Source of the DNA: Acidobacteriota bacterium
Lineage (GTDB): Bacteria; Acidobacteriota; UBA6911
DNA length: 5,456 bases
Reading direction: 5' to 3'
NCBI GenBank assembly: GCA_023265215.1
Contig: JAHFUH010000402.1
Coordinates: 1 to 5,456, forward strand
In this document: positions 1 through 4,428 of the stretch, one piece after another
Position numbering within the stretch: position 1 is the stretch's first letter
How the letters are laid out: each line of letters opens with the position of its first letter
Made by a program: the position numbers and the translations under genes
The notes under the pieces: model-generated
What the model was told of the DNA's origin: nothing
The model's database searches: none
What the model saw: only the letters and a program-made list of their open reading frames with translations

Positions 1-806
1 CCACGGCCTACGCGCTCGACTCCACAACCATCGACCTGTGCCTGAATCTGTTTCGCTGGGCCCAATTCCGACGGACCAAGGGAGCCATCAAGCTGCACAC
101 ATTGTTGGATCTGCTGGGCCCAATTCCGACCTTTATCTATATCAGCGATGGAAAGCTGCACGACGTCAATGCCCTGGATCTGATTCCTATAGAAGCCGGG
201 TCGTTTTATATCATGGACCGGGGTTATTTGGATTTCGAGCGCCTGCATACTTTTCAAGATCTGGGCGCTTTCTTCATCACTCGTGCCAAGCGCTCCTTCA
301 AGTATGTGCGGTTGCTGTCGCAGGAAGTGAATCTCTCCACTGGCGTGCGCTCCGATCAAATCATTCGCTTGAAGATCTTCCACAGCCAGAAGGGATATCC
401 AGACCGGCTGCGTCGCGTCCGCTATTTCGACGACGAGACGCAACGGTTCTTTGTCTACCTGACGAACAACTTTACCTTGCCGCCCATGAGCATTGCCTTG
501 CTTTACAAAAGCTGGTGGCAGGTGGAATTGTTCTTCAAATGGATCAAGCCGCACCTAAGAATCAAGGCATTTTACGGCACCAGCGAGAACGCAGTGAAGA
601 GCCAGATTTGGATTGCCGTGTCCATGTATGTACTCATTGCCATTGTTCGGAAGCGGCTGGGCTTGGATATGAGCCTTTACCAGATTCTACAGATTTTGAG
701 CGTCACGCCTTTCGAAAAAATGCCCATTTTACAGGCTCTGGAAACATTCAACGCCCAGATAGATTTAACCTCCGACTGTAACCAGCTAAATCTGTTCGAC
801 TTTTAG
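1..806 (+). CDS. IS4-family DDE transposase, 5' truncated by window edge
   Basis: Catalyses cut-and-paste movement of an insertion sequence. The frame is open from base 3 to the TAG at 804-806 (267 residues; full-length relatives are roughly 370-400), so the N-terminal part lies outside the window. The first catalytic Asp is at 18-20 (ALDSTTIDLCL) and the second at 216-218 (YIMDRGYLDF). The Glu is at 525-527 inside YKSWWQVELFFKWIK. The C-terminus NQLNLFDF is typical of this IS4 group. In the family signature Y-x2-R-x3-E-x6-K, Tyr (504-506), Glu and Lys (546-548) are present, but the Arg position is Trp (TGG at 513-515), one base from CGG. Pro follows the Lys (KPHL), where relatives usually have Gln. 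The element may therefore be catalytically weakened. Family assignment is firm; loss of activity is an inference. No terminal repeat or target duplication could be fixed. Confidence 0.93.
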   Translation, partial: TAYALDSTTIDLCLNLFRWAQFRRTKGAIKLHTLLDLLGPIPTFIYISDGKLHDVNALDLIPIEAGSFYIMDRGYLDFERLHTFQDLGAFFITRAKRSFKYVRLLSQEVNLSTGVRSDQIIRLKIFHSQKGYPDRLRRVRYFDDETQRFFVYLTNNFTLPPMSIALLYKSWWQVELFFKWIKPHLRIKAFYGTSENAVKSQIWIAVSMYVLIAIVRKRLGLDMSLYQILQILSVTPFEKMPILQALETFNAQIDLTSDCNQLNLFDF

Positions 807-830
807 CCGGACAGCAGTGAGAGGTAATAA
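1..830 (+). mobile_element. 3' part of an IS4-family insertion sequence
   Basis: The transposase reading frame defines the element. Its right end should lie shortly after the stop codon at 804-806, somewhere in 807-830. That short stretch starts with CCGGACAGCAGTG and is followed at once by a reading frame that looks like a host-gene remnant. The left end is outside the window, so the inverted repeats cannot be matched and the right boundary is approximate. Confidence 0.6.
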
Positions 831-952
831 TTGATGGAAATCCAGTTCTCTGGGACGCGCAGGGAGGCCGACTGTATTTGGATTATGACCCGGAGTCCAA
901 GATCACACCTGACGGAGCACGCAGGATTTATGAAAAGGGCAGTCCTGAATGA
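821..952 (+). pseudogene. C-terminal gene remnant next to the insertion sequence, unrecognised
   Basis: A 43-codon frame runs from 821 to the TGA at 950-952 with protein-like content, including GNPVLWDAQGGRLYLDYDP and ITPDGARRIYEKGSPE. It has no start codon of its own: an in-frame TGA lies at 818-820, and the sequence begins right where the insertion sequence should end. A hairpin starts three bases after its stop. The simplest reading is the 3' tail of a host gene cut by the insertion. I do not recognise the family. It could also be a chance frame; the residue composition and the hairpin after the stop argue mildly against that. Confidence 0.4.
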
Positions 953-955
953 CTT

Positions 956-988
956 GTGCTTTCCCATCACGGCTCCGAATGGGAGCAC
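956..988 (+). terminator. Hairpin after the gene remnant, possible terminator
   Basis: GTGCT-TT-CCCAT at 956-967 pairs with ATGGG-AGCAC at 979-988, giving 10 base pairs with a two-base bulge and an 11-base loop. It lies three bases beyond the remnant's stop codon. There is no T run directly after the stem (the first, CTTTT, is about 12 bases on), so it is at best a weak or factor-assisted terminator. Confidence 0.35.
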
Positions 989-1080
989 GAAACGAACAGA
1001 CTTTTCCCACGTTCCTATTAGTCAGAGAGCCTCCCCCCGAATATCCGATTTCCGTTCCGTTCGACCCTTCAATGAAGTGT

Positions 1081-1178
1081 GAGAGGGACGGATTTATTCG
1101 CGGACAGTTGTCCGCGAATATCCCTCTCGGTTCACTGAACTTTCCCGCATCGTACGGTTCTAGCGGAAAAGGGTAGAC
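1081..1178 (+). repeat. Structured dispersed repeat, copy A
   Basis: This copy shares 39 of 45 bases, without gaps, between 1099-1143 and 2306-2350 of copy B; looser similarity continues to GTAGAC/GTGGAC at the right end. It folds into two hairpins. The first has an outer stem GAGAGGGA/TCCCTCTC (1081-1088 with 1121-1128) and a perfect inner 10-bp stem ATTCGCGGAC/GTCCGCGAAT (1096-1105 with 1110-1119) closed by an AGTT loop. The second pairs 1140-1148 with 1163-1171 (eight pairs and one mismatch) around a 14-base loop. Similarity may extend left to about 1050. The 324 bases between the remnant and the HNH frame hold this repeat, the hairpin at 956-988 and a small hairpin at 1241-1263; I see no other gene there. 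Confidence 0.75.
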
Positions 1179-1240
1179 ACCGAAGCATCGCTTTGACTAA
1201 TGTCGATAATAAAAGCATTCGTTTTTAATTGCGGACACAA

Positions 1241-1263
1241 AATTGGGATACGCTCCCCCAATT
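1241..1263 (+). other. Small hairpin directly before an RBS
   Basis: AATTGGG (1241-1247) and CCCAATT (1257-1263) form a perfect 7-bp stem with a 9-base loop. The Shine-Dalgarno sequence GGAGGGA at 1264-1270 follows immediately. The hairpin could influence ribosome access to the HNH-like frame, but it may be incidental. Confidence 0.35.
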
Positions 1264-1276
1264 GGAGGGATAGGTA

Positions 1277-1540
1277 TTGGAGATCAAGCTGAAGATCGGC
1301 TTGCCCGATAACAGGAAATTCGAGCAACCCGTTTTGTCTCCCTTGCCAGAAATTCGGGTGGTCTCGCCTCAGAATATCAATGATCTTGGGAAAGCTCATC
1401 ATAAACAGATCGGCCGTTGCATCTATTGCTTGTCCCAGGATCACCTCAGTACGGAACACATCGTTCCTTTCGGACTGTGTTGTAAGAACCCTCCGGGTAC
1501 CAACAACTCCGTTCTGTTAAAGGCCTCTTGCGAAAGATGA
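1277..1540 (+). pseudogene. HNH-endonuclease-like protein, N-terminal part only
   Basis: 87 residues from a TTG start placed 6 bases after a strong GGAGGGA. Residues 48-51 are CIYC and are followed by DHLSTEHIVPFGL (55-67), then LLKASCER (80-87). This is the pattern of HNH-type proteins in which a first CxxC is followed by an EHI-P core and a second CxxC within a KASC..C stretch. Here the frame ends in TGA (1538-1540) exactly where the second Cys of that pair is expected (C85-E-R-stop). A TGC or TGT codon there would continue into GlyLys, but the next in-frame stop comes only 12 codons later. The C-terminal part of the family is absent. The likely reading is a truncated, non-functional gene. 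Known members are nucleases or restriction-linked proteins; which type this was cannot be told. Confidence 0.55.
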
Positions 1541-1569
1541 GGAAAAACACCACCGCCGGCCGCTGTCTA

Positions 1570-1611
1570 CAGGTTCTAAACCTGAATCAGCGTGATTCCC
1601 GGCGCAACGGG
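1570..1611 (+). other. Row of three short hairpins, possible structured RNA
   Basis: Three stems follow one another: CAGGTT-CTA-AACCTG (1570-1584), GAATCA-GCG-TGATTC (1584-1598) and CCCG-GCGCAA-CGGG (1598-1611). The first two are perfect 6-bp stems with 3-base loops, and neighbouring stems share a boundary base. The row sits about 30 bases after the broken HNH frame and 29 bases before an intrinsic terminator. It does not form a tRNA cloverleaf. It could be the body of a small RNA or attenuator, or the mRNA tail of the lost gene. Confidence 0.35.
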
Positions 1612-1624
1612 AGCAGAGGATATT

Positions 1625-1675
1625 TGTTCGAGGTGGAATCCGTCAATAGATCTTGACGGCCTTTTTGATCGAACA
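1625..1675 (+). terminator. Intrinsic terminator inside a larger inverted repeat
   Basis: CCGTCAA (1640-1646) and TTGACGG (1653-1659) form a perfect 7-bp stem with a 6-base loop, followed by CCTTTTTG: a rho-independent terminator for + strand transcripts. It is nested inside a second perfect 7-bp pair, TGTTCGA (1625-1631) with TCGAACA (1669-1675). It would end transcripts from the HNH region before TspO. Confidence 0.65.
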
Positions 1676-1760
1676 TGTAATTAGGCGAATCTTCAGCCCG
1701 GATGACAGTCATGTCCAGCTGTGGATCGGCTTCTCAAGCTGTTCGAGGCCGAGAAATACT

Positions 1761-2156
1761 ATGAAGAGCTGGAATTCATTGATGACACTAGTTCTGTTTG
1801 TCGGGATCTGTTTGGCAATTGGCGGGTTTGGGGCGGTCTTTACGTCCGGCCCGGTGTGCGGCTGGTATCCAATGATACACAAGCCTTCCTGGAATCCCCC
1901 CTCCTGGGTTTTTGGGCCGGTCTGGACGTTTCTCTATCTGATGATGGGCACTGCCGCGTGGTCCCCCCTTTTCTTTGGATTGAATAATCCGTTGGCAGGT
2001 TTGCTGGATAGCCTCCCTTTGTGGGCTGCCATCCTGATGACGATCATATTCTTCTGGAGGGTCTCCCCGGTCGCCGGCTGGCTGATGGTGCCATATTGGT
2101 TATGGGTCAGCTTCGCTACGGCACTCAATTTCGCTCTCTGGAGAAAGAACCTGTAA
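1761..2156 (+). CDS. TspO/MBR family membrane protein lacking helix 3
   Basis: TspO/MBR proteins are five-helix inner-membrane proteins that bind porphyrins and act in tetrapyrrole and stress responses. The N-terminal half is clear: helix 1 around residues 8-27, then GWYPMIHKPSWNPPSWVFGPVW (35-56 in two parts: GWYPMIHKPSWNPP, SWVFGPVW) and helix 2 to about 66. The C-terminal half is equally clear: FWRVSPVAGWLMVPYWLWV and the ending ALNFALWR. But GTAAW (63-67) runs straight into SPLFFGLNNP. Relatives have about 25-30 residues between these points, covering most of helix 3. The product is 131 residues against about 150-160. The break is in frame and falls at a Trp codon (1959-1961), where the family has a Trp on both sides. 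The protein is probably not functional. The start has only a weak GAGG at 1745-1748; Met8 (1782) is an alternative. Confidence 0.85.
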   Translation: MKSWNSLMTLVLFVGICLAIGGFGAVFTSGPVCGWYPMIHKPSWNPPSWVFGPVWTFLYLMMGTAAWSPLFFGLNNPLAGLLDSLPLWAAILMTIIFFWRVSPVAGWLMVPYWLWVSFATALNFALWRKNL

Positions 2157-2275
2157 GAACTAGGGAGTTTGATCGCAGGTCGTCCTTCCTGGTGCTCCCT
2201 TACCCTATTCATTTGCCCAATTCGCCCTTTTCGCAACAAAACATTTTCGGTTCTCGTTCCATCCACGCCAGTAAA

Positions 2276-2385
2276 GGGGGAGGGGGTGGACCGGGCGGAA
2301 TTTTCCGCGGACAGTTGTCTGCGTGTATCCCTCTCCGGTCATTGAACTTTTCCCCTCCATTCGGATTCTGCGGAAAAAAGTGGAC
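2276..2385 (+). repeat. Structured dispersed repeat, copy B
   Basis: Second copy of the element at 1081-1178, in the same orientation. The identical core CGCGGACAGTTGT is at 2306-2318. Both hairpins are kept although bases changed. The inner stem CGCGGAC/GTCTGCG (2306-2312 with 2317-2323) has one G-U in place of G-C. The outer stem GGAGGGGG/CCCTCTCC (2279-2286 with 2329-2336) pairs fully with one G-U, although its 5' arm differs from copy A. The second hairpin pairs ACTTTTCC (2346-2353) with GGAAAAAAGT (2372-2381) with a 2-base bulge. The 385 bases between TspO and the first Hsp20 gene hold this repeat and the Hsp20 promoter. In 2157-2275 I see nothing but a G-run just before the repeat. Confidence 0.75.
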
Positions 2386-2463
2386 TGGAAGGCGGTCGAG
2401 TGGCAATTGATTTGGATCTACGAGCTTTTTCAAATGTCGGCGGAAAAATTTTGGTGCTGTAGT

Positions 2464-2492
2464 TTGACAAAATGGCTCTAAAAACTTATTAA
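2464..2492 (+). promoter_or_regulatory. Sigma70-type promoter for the Hsp20 operon
   Basis: TTGACA (2464-2469), a perfect -35 box, is followed after 17 bases by TATTAA (2487-2492), in an A/T-rich stretch. Transcription would start near 2499, leaving a leader of about 43 bases. No CIRCE operator (TTAGCACTC/GAGTGCTAA) and no sigma32-type CTTGAA/CCCCAT pair is visible. The genes may therefore be expressed by the housekeeping sigma factor rather than by classical heat-shock control. Confidence 0.75.
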
Positions 2493-2541
2493 AAAACCGG
2501 AAAAAATTGATAGAAACAAAACTCAGATTGGAGGGTCAACC

Positions 2542-3012
2542 ATGAGCCTTAGGTCATTAGACATTCTGGAGGAAATGGCGAGAATGAGAAGGGAAATCGA
2601 CGGGATCCTGGGTGAAGGCGGTCTTTCCTCGTGGACCTTTCCATTCTCAAGGATCTCATTTCTTCCAGGCAGAGCTTCACAAGTTTATCCCCTGATCAAC
2701 ATCAGCGAGGACAATAACAACTTTTATGTCGACGCGCTGGCGCCGGGACTCGATCCCGAAACTCTGAACGTCTCGGTTACCGGCGATCAGCTTGTTATTT
2801 CGGGTGAGAAAAGGCCTCTGCCCAAGAATATCAAATCCGAGTACATCCATCGAAGTGAACGGGCGGCAGGGCAGTTTACCCGAAGTCTATCCATTTCCGC
2901 TGGCATAGAAAGCGATCATGTCCAAGCTAATTACACCAACGGAGTGGTTAAGATAGTTCTGCCCAAAGTTGAAGCGGCTAAGCCCAAGCAAATTGCAGTA
3001 AAAGTCAGTTGA
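2542..3012 (+). CDS. Hsp20 family small heat-shock protein, first copy
   Basis: ATP-independent holdase chaperone that binds unfolding proteins in the cytoplasm and passes them to refolding systems. 156 residues. A short N-terminal arm (1-46, including MARMRREIDGIL) is followed by the alpha-crystallin domain (about 48-142). The family signature A-x3-N-G-V appears as ANYTNGVVKIVLPK (129-142). The C-terminal tail carries the I-x-V anchor (I151-A-V153) used in oligomer assembly. The ATG has a GGAGGG at 2530-2535, spaced 6 bases. A second Hsp20 gene starts 32 bases after its stop, so the two form an operon and may make mixed oligomers. Intact, with no sign of decay. Confidence 0.95.
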   Translation: MSLRSLDILEEMARMRREIDGILGEGGLSSWTFPFSRISFLPGRASQVYPLINISEDNNNFYVDALAPGLDPETLNVSVTGDQLVISGEKRPLPKNIKSEYIHRSERAAGQFTRSLSISAGIESDHVQANYTNGVVKIVLPKVEAAKPKQIAVKVS

Positions 3013-3044
3013 GATCAACAAACCATCGAAAGGAGGTAAAAACC

Positions 3045-3458
3045 ATGGCCGAACAAACTGCTGCTCTCACAACTGAAAAGGCGGGAAGCCCGGATAAAAC
3101 GAAAGAGAAATCTCTGGCAACGAGGGATGAAGCTATCTACATAGCACCGCCGGTGGATATTTTCGAAAATGAAGATTCCCTGATTGTGGTCGCGGACCTG
3201 CCCGGAGTGGATAAAGACGGGGTCGCAATCAATGTCGAGGACGATATCCTTACCATCAAGGGCAAAGCAAAATACACACAGCTGGCGAATGTGCTGCGCC
3301 AGGAATTCACTCTGCAGAACTACTACCGGCAATTCCAACTCAGCGATGAAGTGGATCAAAGTAAAATTTCAGCTGAGTCAAGGAACGGTGTATTGACGAT
3401 CATGATGCCCAAAGGGGAAAAATCAAAGCCGAAGCAAATCAAGGTGAAGGTGGGCTGA
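3045..3458 (+). CDS. Hsp20 family small heat-shock protein, second copy
   Basis: 137 residues, starting at the ATG at 3045, which follows AGGAGG (3031-3036) by 8 bases; an upstream in-frame start at 3009 has no such site and would overlap the first gene. The N-terminal arm (1-30) is charged and polar, unlike the hydrophobic arm of its neighbour. The alpha-crystallin domain begins at PPVDIFENEDSLIVVADLPG (35-54) and ends with AESRNGVLTIMMPK (110-123), carrying A-x3-N-G-V-L. The C-terminal anchor is I132-K-V134. The two proteins are clearly different paralogues rather than a recent duplication. They fit a pair of the class A/class B kind that co-assemble, though that is an inference. The stop TGA (3456-3458) is one base from a TTG that opens the HtrA fragment. 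Confidence 0.95.
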   Translation: MAEQTAALTTEKAGSPDKTKEKSLATRDEAIYIAPPVDIFENEDSLIVVADLPGVDKDGVAINVEDDILTIKGKAKYTQLANVLRQEFTLQNYYRQFQLSDEVDQSKISAESRNGVLTIMMPKGEKSKPKQIKVKVG

Positions 3459-3459
3459 T

Positions 3460-3939
3460 TTGCCCAATCCCGATCGGAGACGGAGCAGTCCTGTTATTGA
3501 GGATTACGAAGATTTCATTCAAACCGACGCAGCTATTAACCCCGGCAATTCGGGAGGAGCATTGGTGGATTTCCACGGCGACTTGATCGGCATCAACACT
3601 GCCATACTTTCCGGCCAGGGCGGCGGCGGAAATCAGGGTATTGGTTTTGCCATTCCCGTAAACATGTCCAGACAGGTGATGGATCAGATTTTGAAGAAAG
3701 GCAAAGTTACCCGAGGCTATCTGGGCGCCTGGATTCAGCCGGTGACGCCTGAGATTGCAAAAGCATTTAACATAAAGGAGACCGCAGGCGCTCTGTTGAG
3801 TGATATCGAACCGAGTGGTCCTGCTGCGAAAGCAGGGTTGCAGCGCGGTGACGTGGTGACTGCCATTAATGGACAGCGAGTCGACGACACAAATGCATTC
3901 CGCCTGAAGCTTTGGGCGAGATCGGAGGTCCAAAAGTAA
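3460..3939 (+). pseudogene. HtrA/DegP serine protease fragment, catalytic Ser to part of PDZ
   Basis: HtrA/DegP are periplasmic quality-control proteases with a trypsin-like domain (His-Asp-Ser) and PDZ domains. This frame opens at the second Hsp20 stop and joins the family at about IEDYEDFIQTDAAINPGNSGG, with catalytic Ser31 (TCG at 3550-3552) in GNSGG. It continues through GIGFAIPVNMSRQVMDQIL into a PDZ domain: the GYLG binding loop, PSGPAAKAGLQRGDVVTAIN and the start of the last helix (NAFRLK). Signal peptide, His and Asp are missing, so it cannot be a protease. After NAFRLK, near 3903-3910, it runs out of frame into HEAT-repeat sequence and stops at 3937-3939. HtrA directly after Hsp20 genes is a plausible stress operon, so the remnant probably marks the original arrangement, from which roughly the first half of the gene was deleted. 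Confidence 0.88.
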
Positions 3940-4181
3940 TTGATGCATTGATCAAAGCCCTGCAGAACGAAGATAGCTATGTTAGTTTCTGGGTTTCTAC
4001 GGCCCTTTCCAGGATTGGCGAACCCGCTATTCCCAAGCTTGTGGCAGTGCTCGCAGAAGACAATTTAGGAGCAAAAGCTGCCGAAGTGCTGAAGGAAATG
4101 CATTGGCAACCATCATCCGAGGAGGAAAGATCCAGGTTTGGCATAGCTTTAAAAAGCGGGAGATCGGCGTTGAATAATTAA
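3906..4181 (+). pseudogene. C-terminal fragment of a HEAT-repeat protein
   Basis: HEAT/PBS-lyase-type repeats form helical scaffolds for protein contacts. The frame reads EALGEIGGPKVIDALIKAL from 3906, a typical repeat, then a second one with ALSRIGEPAIPKLVAVLAED, then AAEVLKEMHWQPSSEEERSR and a short tail to the TAA at 4179-4181. The ending is the kind seen at the C-terminus of such proteins. The N-terminal repeats are replaced by the HtrA fragment in another frame. The only starts are internal ones (TTG at 3912) without a ribosome binding site. It is a gene tail brought here by deletion or recombination. The function of the original protein cannot be told. Confidence 0.7.
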
Positions 4182-4336
4182 AACCAGGACCTTTCATATT
4201 GATGTACACAGCGATTTGGATCTCAGATAATCTTTCCGTGTCGTGCTCCACCTGGAACTATGAGGCCCCCTGTCACGCTTGCGATCCCGGAGTTGATCCA
4301 GTTCCGCCGCATCTGTTTTTTCAACATCCATTACTT

Positions 4337-4372
4337 CGACAATTCAAAGCAAAAAGCATGCATGAATTGTCG
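4337..4372 (+). promoter_or_regulatory. 10-bp inverted repeat, candidate operator of the peroxiredoxin gene
   Basis: CGACAATTCA (4337-4346) and TGAATTGTCG (4363-4372) are perfect inverted copies separated by 16 bases. The centre-to-centre distance of the arms is 26 bases, about two and a half helix turns. The right arm covers the -35 box of the predicted promoter, where a bound repressor or activator could act. It may instead form an RNA hairpin in read-through transcripts. The regulator is unknown. The 247 bases between the HEAT fragment and the peroxiredoxin hold only this site and the promoter. Confidence 0.5.
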
Positions 4373-4395
4373 TTATGAAAGGCAGGTGTTATAAG
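4367..4395 (+). promoter_or_regulatory. Sigma70-type promoter for the peroxiredoxin gene
   Basis: TTGTCG (4367-4372, four of six consensus bases) is followed after exactly 17 bases by TATAAG (4390-4395, five of six). Transcription would start near 4402, with a leader of about 27 bases carrying the ribosome binding site AAGGGA at 4415-4420. Confidence 0.55.
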
Positions 4396-4428
4396 TCCTA
4401 TGGGTAATTTTTAAAAGGGATTTGCCTG

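Noticed and set aside
38..781. A 247-codon frame overlapping the transposase
   Set aside because: It reads through the transposase in another frame, its composition is not protein-like, and all family motifs are in the other frame.
1149..1162. CGTACGGTTCT resembling the end of a group II intron domain V
   Set aside because: The partner strand and the rest of domain V are absent, and copy B of the repeat does not keep the motif.
1193..1229. TTGACT as a promoter for the HNH-like gene
   Set aside because: The nearest -10-like boxes are 6 or 25 bases away, not near 17.
1538..1579. TGA in the HNH-like frame as a selenocysteine codon
   Set aside because: A Cys position changed to TGA is suggestive, but only 12 codons follow before TAA, the rest of the domain is missing, and no convincing SECIS hairpin is placed right after the TGA.
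1570..1630. Possible tRNA, from the stem with loop CTA and a downstream GTTCGA
   Set aside because: No acceptor stem, D arm or properly spaced T arm can be built.
1721..1987. Frame with DRLLKLFEAEKYYEELEF before and across TspO
   Set aside because: It looks protein-like for about 20 residues, but most of it overlaps the well-supported TspO frame and its remainder has no recognisable content.
4260..4394. 44-codon frame ending in ACMNCRYERQVL
   Set aside because: It has no ribosome binding site, and its 3' end and stop codon overlap the inverted repeat and promoter of the peroxiredoxin gene. It may be a gene tail, but I cannot support it.
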